The notes under the pieces: generated by a model
The model's input: only the letters and a program-made list of their open reading frames with translations
Database searches by the model: none
Told to the model about the DNA's origin: nothing
In this document: positions 17,746 to 26,145 of the stretch, piece by piece
How positions within the stretch are numbered: position 1 is the stretch's first letter
Layout: the number at the start of each line of letters is the position of its first letter
Program-made: the position numbers and the translations under genes
DNA from: Bradyrhizobium manausense
GTDB taxonomy: Bacteria > Pseudomonadota > Alphaproteobacteria > Rhizobiales > Xanthobacteraceae
Reading direction: 5' to 3'
NCBI RefSeq assembly: GCF_018130615.1
Contig: NZ_JAFCKB010000003.1
Span: 248,001-312,000, forward strand
Length of the DNA: 64,000 nt

Positions 17746-17876
17746 ACCTCTCCCCATCGGGGAGAGGTCGGATTGCGCAGCAATCCGGGTGAGGGGCCGC
17801 GGCGTTCTGTGAGGCTGTAACCCCTCACCCGGACCGCATCTTGCGATGCGATCCGACCTCTCCCTACGGGAGAGGT
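17746..17876. repeat. Palindromic repeat between TRAP dctP and dctQ
   Basis: Left part contains CCTCTCCCCATCGGGGAGAGG and right part CCTCTCCCTACGGGAGAGG, with GGGTGAGGGG / CCCCTCACCC as inner arms. It lies within the transporter set, where the hairpins could lower expression of the permease genes relative to the binding protein or stabilise the upstream message. Confidence 0.75.
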
Positions 17877-17944
17877 CGCCATCGACTCGACTAGCAGCGT
17901 TTGCAAAGCTCAATCCGCGTTATGCCGGGACGACGAGGGTAACA

Positions 17945-18523
17945 ATGGCCATCGCCGACAAGCTCGTACTCCAACGCCAGCGTCACCTGAAATGGCGCCG
18001 GCTCGATTGGCTCGAGCTCGCGCTCATGATCCTCTGTGGCGTGCTCTGCTTCGGCTTCTCGCTGTCGGTCACCGCCGACATCATCACCCGCACCATCGGC
18101 CATCCCTGGCTCTGGCTGCAGGAAGTCACCTCGACGCTGTTCATCTACGCGATCTTCATCGGCGCGGCGGTCGCGACCCGGCGCAACGATCACCTCTATC
18201 TCACCGCGATTTCCGAGGCGATGCATGGCACGCCACGCGTCATCGTCGAAGTGATGATCCGCCTCATCGTGCTCGGCGTCGCCGTCTGCCTGATCTGGTA
18301 CGGCTACCAGAATTACCTGCGTGGCTTCGGCAGCTTCCGCCTGCCGTCGGGCACGCCGATCGCCTCGCTCTACGCGATCATACCGCTCTCCGGCATTCTG
18401 GTCGGCCTCTTCACCGTCGAGCAGCTCGTCAACGGCCTGCGCAACGGCTTTGACCATCCGGAGCCGCCGGACCAGGATGCCGCGCCGGTCGTGACCGAGA
18501 CCCAGGTGAGGGCGCAGCCGTGA
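17945..18523 (+). CDS. TRAP transporter small permease (DctQ family)
   Basis: 192 residues, four membrane helices (about LALMILCGVLCFGFSLSV, STLFIYAIFIGAAVA, LIVLGVAVCLIWYG, LYAIIPLSGILVGLF). The WLQEVTSTLFIYAIF segment is typical of DctQ. Start at ATG 17945 (MAIADKLVLQRQRH); the frame extends upstream only through the repeat. Its stop overlaps the GTG start of the large permease (GTGA), implying translational coupling. Confidence 0.9.
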   Translation: MAIADKLVLQRQRHLKWRRLDWLELALMILCGVLCFGFSLSVTADIITRTIGHPWLWLQEVTSTLFIYAIFIGAAVATRRNDHLYLTAISEAMHGTPRVIVEVMIRLIVLGVAVCLIWYGYQNYLRGFGSFRLPSGTPIASLYAIIPLSGILVGLFTVEQLVNGLRNGFDHPEPPDQDAAPVVTETQVRAQP

Positions 18524-19860
18524 GCGCACCCATTGTCCTGGCGTTGATGTCGATCTGCTTCCTGTCGTTCGGCTATCTCGGCGTACCCGTGCCGTTCTCG
18601 CTGATGGCGGGCGTCTTCATCGGCGCCATCCTGTCCGACGTCTCGCTCGCGGCAATCATCCAGAAGATCTTTGACGGCGTCGATTCCGAGGCGCTGCTGG
18701 CGATTCCGTTCTTCCTTTTGGTCGGTGAGCTCATGAGCTCGGCCAATGTGGTGGTGCGAATAGCCAATCTTTCGGTGTCGCTGGTCGGGCATATCAGGGG
18801 CGGGCTGTCGCAGGTCGTGGTCGTCTTCAGCATGTTCTTCTCGGAGATGTCGGGTTCGACCACCGCCGATGTCGCCGTGATGAGCCGGGCGCTCGGCGGC
18901 CCGATGAAGCGCGAGGGCTATGAGCCCGCCTTCATCGCCGCCATCATCGCCTCCGCCTCGACCATCGCGGCACTGGTGCCGCCGAGCATCACGGCGGTGG
19001 TCTATGGCGCGGTCGGCAACGTCTCGATCGCCGGGCTGTTCATGGCGGGTGTGGTGCCCGGCCTGATGATCGGCTTCGGCCTGATGATCTATTGCTATTT
19101 CTTCGGCCCGTCCGGCCTGCGCAAGCCGCGCGCGCCGCTGCGGCAGATCGTGTTCGCGGCCGGCGACGCGGCGCTGCCGCTGATGATCCCGGTGATCTTG
19201 CTCGGCGGCATCCTGACCGGCTGGTTCACGCCGACGGAAGCCGGCGTCGTCGCCGTGGTCTGGATCATCCTCGTCGTGATCCCCGCGCTCAACCGCGGTC
19301 ACTTCCGCAAGATCCCTTACGATTTCTGCCTCGCCGGACTGATCTTCTCGCTGCCGCTGATCACGATCGGCGCCGCCAACGCCTTCGGCTGGATGCTCGC
19401 TTATTTGCGCGGCGCCAGCTACATCGCCGACATGATCACCTCGATCGCGGGTCACGATCCGCATCTGATCATGCTGCTGATGGTGCTGCTGTTCACCGTG
19501 GTCGGCGACTTCATCGAGCCGGTGCCGACCATCATCATCTTCATGCCGCTGGTCAACACGCTGACCGAGGCGGGCGACATCAACGGCGTCCACATGGGCG
19601 TGGTGCTGATCGCGACGCTCGCCTTCGGCCTGATCACACCGCCTTATGGTCTGGTGCTGCTGATGGCCTCGAAATTCGTCGGCATCAGTTTCGCGAAAGC
19701 GTTGCGCGCGGCGCTACCGATCTATGTGGTGTTCTTCGCCACCATCGCGTTCGCGATCTATTTCCCGAGCGTCGTGCTGTGGCTGCCGCGGCACGTGCTG
19801 CCGGAATCGGTCGGCTGCTTCAAGTCGCCGGCGGGGACCGGGTACATCTGCCCGCAATAG
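18520..19860 (+). CDS. TRAP transporter large permease (DctM family)
   Basis: 446 residues, about 12 membrane helices, sodium-coupled translocation subunit. Family segments: FFSEMSGSTTADVAVMSRAL, SASTIAALVPPSITAVVYG, FTPTEAGVVAVVW and LITPPYGLVLLMAS. Start is GTG 18520, overlapping the dctQ stop by four bases. The stop is four bases from that of the convergent enoyl-CoA hydratase gene. Completes dctPQM; likely imports the sugar acid used by the upstream dehydratase. Confidence 0.93.
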   Translation: MSAPIVLALMSICFLSFGYLGVPVPFSLMAGVFIGAILSDVSLAAIIQKIFDGVDSEALLAIPFFLLVGELMSSANVVVRIANLSVSLVGHIRGGLSQVVVVFSMFFSEMSGSTTADVAVMSRALGGPMKREGYEPAFIAAIIASASTIAALVPPSITAVVYGAVGNVSIAGLFMAGVVPGLMIGFGLMIYCYFFGPSGLRKPRAPLRQIVFAAGDAALPLMIPVILLGGILTGWFTPTEAGVVAVVWIILVVIPALNRGHFRKIPYDFCLAGLIFSLPLITIGAANAFGWMLAYLRGASYIADMITSIAGHDPHLIMLLMVLLFTVVGDFIEPVPTIIIFMPLVNTLTEAGDINGVHMGVVLIATLAFGLITPPYGLVLLMASKFVGISFAKALRAALPIYVVFFATIAFAIYFPSVVLWLPRHVLPESVGCFKSPAGTGYICPQ

Positions 19861-19864
19861 AGCG

Positions 19865-20659
19865 CTACTTGCTCTTGCTGGTAAACTTCTTCACGGCGAC
19901 GCGGAATTCCTCCGTGTTCATCGCCATGATGATCTTGTGCTCCTCGGCCTCGAGCTGTTGCCTTACCGGCGTCGTCGCCGCCGCATAGACCAGCGATTTG
20001 GTGCCTGATATCGCCGCGGGCGGGTTCTGCGCCAACCGTTCGGCGAGCTGCCGCGTCGCGGCCTTCAGCTCGGTTGCCGGTACGGTCTTGACGACGAGGC
20101 CCCATTCTTGCGCCTGCTGCGCGGTAAAATTATCCTCGGCGAGGAAGATCTGCAGTGCGCGGCGTGAGCCGACCGTGCCGACGATCCCGACCGTCGAGCC
20201 GCCATCCGGCGACACGCCGATTTTGGCGTAAGCCGGGGTGAATTTGGCGTCCTCAGCCGCGATGCAGAGATCGGTGACGAAGGCGAGGCCCATGCCGGCG
20301 CCCGCGGCCGAGCCGTGCACGCTGGAGAGCGAGATCTTCGGCATGCGCCGGATGATCTCGATGAAGGAATGATAGTGCTTGAGCAGCTCGCCGACGACCG
20401 GCGTCACGGTGTTGGCCTCAGCCGCAGCCCCAATCGTCTGCAGATCGCCGCCGGCGGAAAAGGTGCGGCCTTCGCCCTCGAGCACCACGACCCTGATGGC
20501 GTCATCGCCTTCGAGATAAGCCGCAAGCTGTTCGAGCTTTTGCGCGATCGCAAGGTTGATCGAGTTGAACGCGGCGGGACGGTTGAGCGTGATGGTCGCG
20601 ATCGGGCCGTCGACCCGCAGCAGCGCGGGATCATCGGGCTTTGAGACGGGAGCTGGCAT
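19865..20659 (-). CDS. Enoyl-CoA hydratase/isomerase family (crotonase; PaaG-like)
   Basis: 264 residues. N-terminal ATITLNRPAAFNSINLAIAQ and oxyanion-hole segments EGRTFSAGGDLQ and HGSAAGAGMGLAFVTDLC define the crotonase fold. The catalytic position after KIGVSP is Asp (PDGGST) rather than the Glu of classical hydratases, as in PaaG-type isomerases, so isomerase or ring-CoA chemistry is possible. ATG 20659 (MPAPVSKPDD) chosen; the longer frame upstream is not family-like. Divergent from the flavoprotein gene. Confidence 0.88.
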   Translation of the reverse strand: MPAPVSKPDDPALLRVDGPIATITLNRPAAFNSINLAIAQKLEQLAAYLEGDDAIRVVVLEGEGRTFSAGGDLQTIGAAAEANTVTPVVGELLKHYHSFIEIIRRMPKISLSSVHGSAAGAGMGLAFVTDLCIAAEDAKFTPAYAKIGVSPDGGSTVGIVGTVGSRRALQIFLAEDNFTAQQAQEWGLVVKTVPATELKAATRQLAERLAQNPPAAISGTKSLVYAAATTPVRQQLEAEEHKIIMAMNTEEFRVAVKKFTSKSK

Positions 20660-20846
20660 TGGAAATCCCCGGCTGGAGGTTGTTGCTGCAACTAAATCGC
20701 AGAAGGCGAGGGGAGACAATCCCCGCAAGCCACCTTGCGCATGGCTGAATGATAGGCTCAAATGGGCCGCCTTCGCCAAAGGGACGGACACGAGCGCCGG
20801 TTCCTCCTAGGCAAGCCAAGCCAAAACCAGCGAGAGAGGAGACGAC

Positions 20847-20888
20847 ATGGCTAACGCTCGTGCCTTGCAGAAATGGGCTGTCCAATGA
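20847..20888 (+). CDS. Candidate 13-codon leader ORF ahead of the flavoprotein gene
   Basis: ATG 20847 follows the best ribosome binding site in the region (GAGAGGAG, 20834-20841) and encodes MANARALQKWAVQ before TGA 20886-20888. That stop overlaps ATG 20885 of the flavoprotein gene (ATGA), which has no binding site of its own. This is read directly from sequence; translation of the peptide and coupling are inference. Confidence 0.45.
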   Translation: MANARALQKWAVQ

Positions 20889-22102
20889 CGGGCCCGGTGA
20901 TCATTGTCGGCGCCGGCCATGGTGGCTATCAGGTCGCGGCCTCCCTGCGCCAGGCGGGCTTTTCCGAGCGCATCTGCCTGATCAATGACGAGGCGCATCT
21001 GCCCTATCAGCGGCCGCCGCTGTCCAAGGCTTATATCAAAGGCTCGGCGGGGCCCGAGAGCCTGATGTTCCGCCCCGAGAAATTCTACCACGACCAGACC
21101 ATCGAGCTGATCGCCGGCCGCGCCGTCTCGATCGATCGCGGCGCGCGCACGGTGCTGCTCGCTTCGGGGGAGACGCTGGCCTACGGCCATCTCGTGCTGG
21201 CGACGGGCGCGCGCAATCGGCTTCTGGATTTGCCGAATGCGAATCTGCCCGACGTGAAATATTTGCGCATCCTCGACGAGAGCGAGGCGCTGCGAAAGAT
21301 CATGCCGTCGAAGACGCGGGTCGTGGTGATCGGCGCCGGATTCATCGGTCTCGAATTCGCCGCGACCGCGCGGATCAAGGGCCTCGAGGTCGACGTGCTC
21401 GAGCTCGCGCCGCGCGTGATGGCGCGGGCAGTGACCGCGGAGGTCTCGGAATATTTCCAGGCGCGGCACCGCGAGGCCGGCATCCGCATCCATCTCGGCG
21501 TGCAGGCGACCTCGATCGAGGCCGAGGGCGGCAAGGTCACCGGCGTGTCCTTGAGCGACGGCCGGCATTTGCCGGCCGACCTCGTCGTGGTCGGCGTCGG
21601 CGTGCTGCCGAACATCGAGCTCGCGGCCGAAGCGGGGCTGCCGGTCGCGGCCGGCATCATCGTCGATGAATATCTCGCGACGGCCGATCCGAACATTTCT
21701 GCGATCGGCGATTGCGCGCTGTTCGCAAGCCCGCGCTTCGGCGGCTCGCTGCGGCTGGAATCGGTGCAGAACGCCACCGATCACGCCCGCTGCCTCGCGG
21801 CGCGGCTGACCGGCGACAAGAAGCCTTATGACGGTCATCCCTGGTTCTGGAGCGACCAGGGCGACGACAAGCTCCAGATCGCCGGCCTCACCACCGGCTA
21901 CGACCGCGTCGTGCTGCGCGGCGATCCCGTCAAGAAAGCCTTCTCCGCGTTCTGCTACAAGGGCGACAAGCTGCTCGGCATCGAGTCGATCAACCGCGCC
22001 GGCGATCACATGTTCGGCCGCCGCCTGCAGGCCATGGACCGCTCGATCACACCGGAGCAGGCCGCCGACGAAAGCTTTGACCTGAAGAGCGCGCTGGCGT
22101 GA
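20885..22102 (+). CDS. FAD/NAD(P)-dependent ferredoxin reductase-type oxidoreductase
   Basis: 405 residues, pyridine-nucleotide-disulfide-type flavoprotein like rhodocoxin/putidaredoxin reductases. FAD motif IIVGAGHGGYQVAASLR at the N terminus, NAD motif VVVIGAGFIGLEFAA, second FAD motif SAIGDCALF, and a C-terminal reductase domain (PWFWSDQGDDKLQIAGL). Transfers electrons from NAD(P)H to a ferredoxin, typically for a P450 or dioxygenase; none of those is adjacent. Start at ATG 20885 (MTGPVIIVG) rather than ATG 20873. A leader ORF with the only good ribosome binding site ends on this start. Confidence 0.9.
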   Translation: MTGPVIIVGAGHGGYQVAASLRQAGFSERICLINDEAHLPYQRPPLSKAYIKGSAGPESLMFRPEKFYHDQTIELIAGRAVSIDRGARTVLLASGETLAYGHLVLATGARNRLLDLPNANLPDVKYLRILDESEALRKIMPSKTRVVVIGAGFIGLEFAATARIKGLEVDVLELAPRVMARAVTAEVSEYFQARHREAGIRIHLGVQATSIEAEGGKVTGVSLSDGRHLPADLVVVGVGVLPNIELAAEAGLPVAAGIIVDEYLATADPNISAIGDCALFASPRFGGSLRLESVQNATDHARCLAARLTGDKKPYDGHPWFWSDQGDDKLQIAGLTTGYDRVVLRGDPVKKAFSAFCYKGDKLLGIESINRAGDHMFGRRLQAMDRSITPEQAADESFDLKSALA

Positions 22103-22108
22103 GTCTTC

Positions 22109-22134
22109 TCCCTCTCCCCGCAAGCGGGGCGAGG
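22109..22134. terminator. Hairpin between convergent flavoprotein and ribokinase genes
   Basis: CCTCTCCCCG / CGGGGCGAGG with loop CAAG gives a strong stem with one mismatch. It sits 8 bases after the flavoprotein stop and just before the end of the ribokinase gene, fitting a bidirectional terminator, though no T-run is present. Confidence 0.5.
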
Positions 22135-22143
22135 TGAAGAAAG

Positions 22144-23049
22144 CTACAAAATCGCAGCCACCTCGGCGGCCGTCGGCATCGACGGCCCCGCGCCCATGCG
22201 CTGCACGCTGATCGAAGCCGCAGCATTGGCGAAGGCGAGGGCTGCGCGCATGGCGGCCCCATCAGCGAGCTGCGAGGCGAGTGCGCCGACGAAGCAATCG
22301 CCGGCGCCTGTGGTGTCGACCGCCTTCACCGCGCGGCCGGGCACCGCAAATTCCTCGTCTCCGGCGAGCGCGAGCACGCCGCGTTTGCCGAGCGTGATGC
22401 AGATGGTCTGGTCCTCGCGCGCCTGAAGTTGCCGGGCGACCGCGATGATCTTTGCGGCCTCGTCATCGTCGGAGAGGTCCGCGCCGGCGAGGAAGCCGAG
22501 CTCGGTCTCGTTCAGCACGAGGATGTCGACCAGCACAAGCAGCTCGCCGGACATCTTTTGCGCCGGGGCGGGATTCAGCAGCGTCGTTGCGCCGGCGGAT
22601 CGCGCCCGCTGGAAGAACGCGGCAATGGTCGGCAGCGGGATCTCGAACTGGCTGACGGCGACATCGCCCTTCGCCAGTGGCGCATCCGCGACGTCATCCG
22701 CGCTGACCAGCCCATTGCTGCCGGGAATGACGACGATGGTATTGTCGGAGGCGGCGACGGTGATGATGGCGGTGCCGGTGTGCGTATCCGCCTCGAGGAC
22801 GGAGCCGAGATCGATGCCTTGGGCGCCGAGGAACGTCCTCAGTTCGGCCCCGAACGCATCCTTGCCGAGACGTCCGATCAGCGTCGTCTTCGCGCCGAGC
22901 CTGGACGCCGCCACGGCCTGGTTCGCGCCCTTGCCGCCCGGAAAATACAGCACTTGCCGACCCGCGACGGTCTCGCCCACCCTGGGATGGCGATCGGCGG
23001 TCGCCACCACATCCATATTGATGCTGCCGGCGACGAAGACGCGGCCCAT
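22144..23049 (-). CDS. rbsK: Ribokinase (PfkB family)
   Basis: Phosphorylates ribose to ribose-5-phosphate using ATP; 301 residues. Ribokinase hallmarks: AGSINMDVV at the N terminus, FPGGKGANQAVAASRLGA, the segment LNPAPAQ, LNETELGFLAG, and the anion-hole/catalytic-base motif DTTGAGDCFVG. ATG 23049 (MGRVFVAGSIN) has AAAGGA upstream; a TTG six bases earlier is less likely. Eighteen bases downstream of a second PfkB kinase on the same strand, so the two form an operon. No ribose transporter is adjacent. Confidence 0.85.
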   Translation of the reverse strand: MGRVFVAGSINMDVVATADRHPRVGETVAGRQVLYFPGGKGANQAVAASRLGAKTTLIGRLGKDAFGAELRTFLGAQGIDLGSVLEADTHTGTAIITVAASDNTIVVIPGSNGLVSADDVADAPLAKGDVAVSQFEIPLPTIAAFFQRARSAGATTLLNPAPAQKMSGELLVLVDILVLNETELGFLAGADLSDDDEAAKIIAVARQLQAREDQTICITLGKRGVLALAGDEEFAVPGRAVKAVDTTGAGDCFVGALASQLADGAAMRAALAFANAAASISVQRMGAGPSMPTAAEVAAIL

Positions 23050-23067
23050 GAGCAATCCTTTCGAAGT

Positions 23068-23961
23068 CTAGACCCTGACTTCGAACTCGTGCCTGACTTT
23101 GGCGATGTCGACAAGGGTCGGCAGGCCGGCTTCGTTGCCGAGGCGCTGGATCTTGAAGGTCGAGGCCGCCCGGGCAAAGTCGAAATGCTCGCGCCAGCTT
23201 TTGCCGGGGTGGGCGAGGTAGGAATAGACATAGGCGCCATGGAAGACGTCGCCGGCGCCGTTGGTGTCGATCACGCGCTCGCGCGGGATCGGCATCGCCG
23301 GCATCACCTGGACCGTCCCGGTTTCGTCGTACCAGAGCAGGCCCTTCTCGCCCATGGTGACGCCGCCGATCTTGCAGCCGCGGCTCTTGAGGTAATCGAG
23401 CATCTTCTCCGGCGTCAGGTCCATCTGCTCGCACAGGCGTTCGGCGACGATCGCGACGTCGATGAATTCCAGCAGCTCATGCGTGTTGGTGCGCAGGCCG
23501 CCGCCGTCGAGCGAGGTCAGGATGCCGGCCTCGCGGCAGACTTTTGCGTAGTGGATCGCGGCATCGGGCTGATGGCCGTCGACATGCAGCGCGCGGCAGC
23601 CGCCGAGATTGAGCATCGGGAACGGATGGATGTGCTCGTCGTCGCGGCAGCGGACGATGGCGCGCTTGCCGTCCTTGGGCATGATGAAGGACAGCGAGGA
23701 CTGGTTCACCTTCCGCCCGTGCAGCGAGATCGCGTATTTCGCGCACATGTCCTGGAACATGCGCCCCAGCCAGTCATTGGCCGCGGTGGCGATCAGATCG
23801 GGCACGATGCCGAGCTTGGCGCAGCAGAACGCCGCCGTGACCGCGTTGCCGCCGAACGAGACCGCGTAGTCGGAGGCCACGTGCTTTTCGTCGCCGGTCG
23901 GCATGTGGTCGGTGATGAAGACGACGTCGATATAGGTCTGTCCGATAAAGAGAGCCTGCAT
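23068..23961 (-). CDS. PfkB-family sugar kinase
   Basis: 297 residues. N-terminal ALFIGQTYIDVVFITDHMP, FGGNAVTAAFCCAKLG as the GG sugar-binding motif, and the catalytic signature DTNGAGDVFHGAY containing the base Asp. Distinct in sequence from the adjacent ribokinase, so it likely uses a different sugar or nucleoside. First gene of a two-kinase operon. ATG 23961 (MQALFIGQTY) is the only plausible start. Specific substrate unknown. Confidence 0.85.
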   Translation of the reverse strand: MQALFIGQTYIDVVFITDHMPTGDEKHVASDYAVSFGGNAVTAAFCCAKLGIVPDLIATAANDWLGRMFQDMCAKYAISLHGRKVNQSSLSFIMPKDGKRAIVRCRDDEHIHPFPMLNLGGCRALHVDGHQPDAAIHYAKVCREAGILTSLDGGGLRTNTHELLEFIDVAIVAERLCEQMDLTPEKMLDYLKSRGCKIGGVTMGEKGLLWYDETGTVQVMPAMPIPRERVIDTNGAGDVFHGAYVYSYLAHPGKSWREHFDFARAASTFKIQRLGNEAGLPTLVDIAKVRHEFEVRV

Positions 23962-24168
23962 TGCTTGTCCGTGATGCGCGTGGTGGTCCCGGCCGACGGG
24001 CTTACTCTAACACCGGTTCCGCTTCGGGGACGCTGAAATTATTCGCAAAACCGCCCCGAAGCGCTTGAGGTCGGTATGAGGCCGGAATACGACCATGTCG
24101 GGCCGATGCCAAGCCCGGACAAATGCCGTTTTCCGGCCAGGGTTCCAGGTCGATCAAAAGGGACAAAC

Positions 24169-25017
24169 ATGATCACCGGCCTCGATCACATCGTCGTTCT
24201 GGTCAGGGATATCGGTGCGGCCAAGGCGGCCTATCAGACGTTGCTCGCCCGCGCGCCGGCCTGGCAGAATTCCGGCGAGGGCGCCGACCGCGTGCTGTTC
24301 ACCCTCGACAACATGACCATCGAATTGATGGCGCCGAGCGGCTTCACCGCGACCGCGGACCGGATGCGCGCGCTGCTCGACGACCAGGAAGGCATGCTCG
24401 CCAGCCTGTGCTTTCGTGTCGCAGACATGGGCAAGATGCACCGGCGGCTGGACCGGGTGGCGCTGAAGCCGGATCCCGTCGCCGAGGTCGAGAGCAGCGA
24501 CGATGCGAGCGGCGCGGCCTTGCACTGGAAGCGCACGCGCGCGGCCACCGAACTGACGCGCGGCGTGCGCATGTTCTTCCTCGAGCTTGCCGAGGAGCGG
24601 CCGAAGTCGGTCGCGACCGACTTCGCGCCGATCGACGGGCTCGATCATGTCGTGATCACCACCGAGGATTCCGATCGCGCCGCCGCGCTCTATGGCGCGC
24701 GGCTCGGGCTCGATCTCGCGCTCGACCGCTCCCATCATGACTGGGGTCAGCTGATGTTCTTCCGCTGCGGCGATCTCATCGTCGAGGTGGTGCGCCGCCC
24801 CGTCGCGGGCGGCGATTCCCGGCACGACCGGCTCTGGGGCCTGAGCTGGCGCGTCGCCGACATCGACGCCACGCGCGCACGCCTGATTGCCGCCGGCCTC
24901 GACGTCACCGAGGTCCGCAACGGCCGCAAGCCGGGCACGCGCATCATGACGGTCCGCAACGGCACCTGCGGGATCCAGACCGTGCTGCTGGAGCGTTCGC
25001 CGAAGCCGGTGGAGTAG
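24169..25017 (+). CDS. VOC-family (glyoxalase-like) protein, two modules
   Basis: 282 residues built from two vicinal-oxygen-chelate modules, opening with GLDHIVVLVRDIGAA and, at mid-protein, GLDHVVITTEDSDRAA. His residues at both module starts and Glu residues such as DNMTIELM and LIVEVVRR could supply metal ligands. ATG 24169 (MITGLDHIV) has AAAAGGGA upstream; the longer frame to 24076 is less likely. Could be a lyase, isomerase or dioxygenase-like enzyme; no neighbour fixes the function. Confidence 0.8.
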   Translation: MITGLDHIVVLVRDIGAAKAAYQTLLARAPAWQNSGEGADRVLFTLDNMTIELMAPSGFTATADRMRALLDDQEGMLASLCFRVADMGKMHRRLDRVALKPDPVAEVESSDDASGAALHWKRTRAATELTRGVRMFFLELAEERPKSVATDFAPIDGLDHVVITTEDSDRAAALYGARLGLDLALDRSHHDWGQLMFFRCGDLIVEVVRRPVAGGDSRHDRLWGLSWRVADIDATRARLIAAGLDVTEVRNGRKPGTRIMTVRNGTCGIQTVLLERSPKPVE

Positions 25018-25025
25018 GGGACGGA

Positions 25026-25065
25026 GTCATTCCGGGGCGATGCAAAGCATCGAACCCGGAATGAC
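25026..25065. repeat. Palindromic repeat overlapping the TetR gene start
   Basis: GTCATTCCGGGG (25026-25037) pairs with the CCCGGAATGAC segment ending at 25065; inner GATGCAAAGCATC is also palindromic. Same family as 10298-10340. The most upstream plausible start codon of the TetR gene (25061) lies within it. Confidence 0.75.
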
Positions 25066-25861
25066 AGAGCTATCCGGCGTCCCTGCGTTCTCAAACGGGC
25101 GTCCGCGTGTTACACGGAATCCTGAGACCACCCAGCGAGCACCCGGTTTGGCGAAGGCAGCGGCAAAACGAACTCTGAAATGGCAGCGTGACCCCGAGGG
25201 GATGCGGCTGCGCATTCTGGAAGCCGCCAAGCAGGAGTTCTCCGCCCACGGGCTCGCCGGTGCCCGCGTCGACCGCATCGCGGCCAAGGCCGGCGCCAAC
25301 AAGCGCATGCTGTATTACCACGTCGGCAACAAGGACGAGCTCTATCTCGCGGTGCTGGAAGGCGCCTATGACAAGATCCGCAGCGAGGAGCGGGGGCTCG
25401 ATCTCGAACATCTCGATCCGCCCGAGGCCATCAGGCGGCTGATCGAGTTCACCTGGAATTACTTCCTGCGCAATCCCGAATTCCTGTCGCTGCTCCAGAC
25501 CGAGAACCTCGTCCGCGCAAAGCATCTGAAGCGCTCGACCAAGGTCAAGTCGATGCATTCGCCCTTTGTCGAGATGATCCGCACCGTGGTGCGGCGCGGC
25601 GTCGACAGCGGCGATTTCCAGGTCGCGGTCGATCCGGTGCAGCTCTACATCTCGATCGCGGGCCTCTGCTTCTTCTACCTCTCGAACTCGGCGACCTTGA
25701 GCGTGATCTTCGGCCGCGACCTGCTCGCCAAGGACGCCAAGGATGAGCGGCTCGCGCACATGGTTGGCCTCGTGCTGGCCGCGCTGACCGGGCGATCGGC
25801 CGCGTTGTTCGATGTCGCGAAGGCGCCGAAGTCGCGAACGGCTGTGGCGCAGACCGTTTAG
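25061..25861 (+). CDS. TetR-family transcriptional regulator
   Basis: About 266 residues from ATG 25061, or fewer from a downstream start such as TTG 25148. HTH domain: MRLRILEAAKQEFSAHGLAG, then VDRIAAKAGANKRMLYYHVGNKDELY; the C-terminal ligand domain runs from LIEFTWNYFLRNPEF onward. The first ~45 residues are basic and low in structure, and the first ATG lies in a palindromic repeat without a ribosome binding site, so the true start is uncertain. It precedes an NMT1-type ABC operon on the same strand and may regulate it. Confidence 0.85.
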   Translation: MTELSGVPAFSNGRPRVTRNPETTQRAPGLAKAAAKRTLKWQRDPEGMRLRILEAAKQEFSAHGLAGARVDRIAAKAGANKRMLYYHVGNKDELYLAVLEGAYDKIRSEERGLDLEHLDPPEAIRRLIEFTWNYFLRNPEFLSLLQTENLVRAKHLKRSTKVKSMHSPFVEMIRTVVRRGVDSGDFQVAVDPVQLYISIAGLCFFYLSNSATLSVIFGRDLLAKDAKDERLAHMVGLVLAALTGRSAALFDVAKAPKSRTAVAQTV

Positions 25862-25876
25862 GGCAAACCATTTCCC

Positions 25877-26001
25877 CGTCGTCGTTCCGGCGAAGGCTGG
25901 GACCCATACCGCGTGATCTATCGATCGCGTGCGGTGCTAATCCCGAACGCCCAGTCTTCGCCAAACTTCGCTTAGTGGCCCGGCGTTCGCCGGGACGGCA
26001 C
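25877..26001. repeat. Degenerate inverted repeat in TetR-ABC intergenic region
   Basis: GTTCCGGCGAAGGCTGGGACC near the left end and CGGCGTTCGCCGGGACGG near the right end form an imperfect inverted pair, a decayed relative of the 2299 and 8517 repeats. The remaining bases to 26145 contain only the presumed promoter and start region of the permease gene. Confidence 0.55.
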
Positions 26002-26145
26002 CGCTGATTTTGCCGATAGGCAATCCTCTAAGCGACACCGGATCTCCTCGGAACCGGCGCAAAACGTCACAGGGAAAGCTCTGGACAGTATTTATCCAAC
26101 GGGTTAATTTCTCGCCCGAACAAAGAAGACGACCGGGAGTGAGGC

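Noticed and set aside
22429-24036. 535-residue plus-strand frame
   Set aside because: Antisense to the two PfkB kinases, which carry complete motifs; composition is that of a shadow frame.
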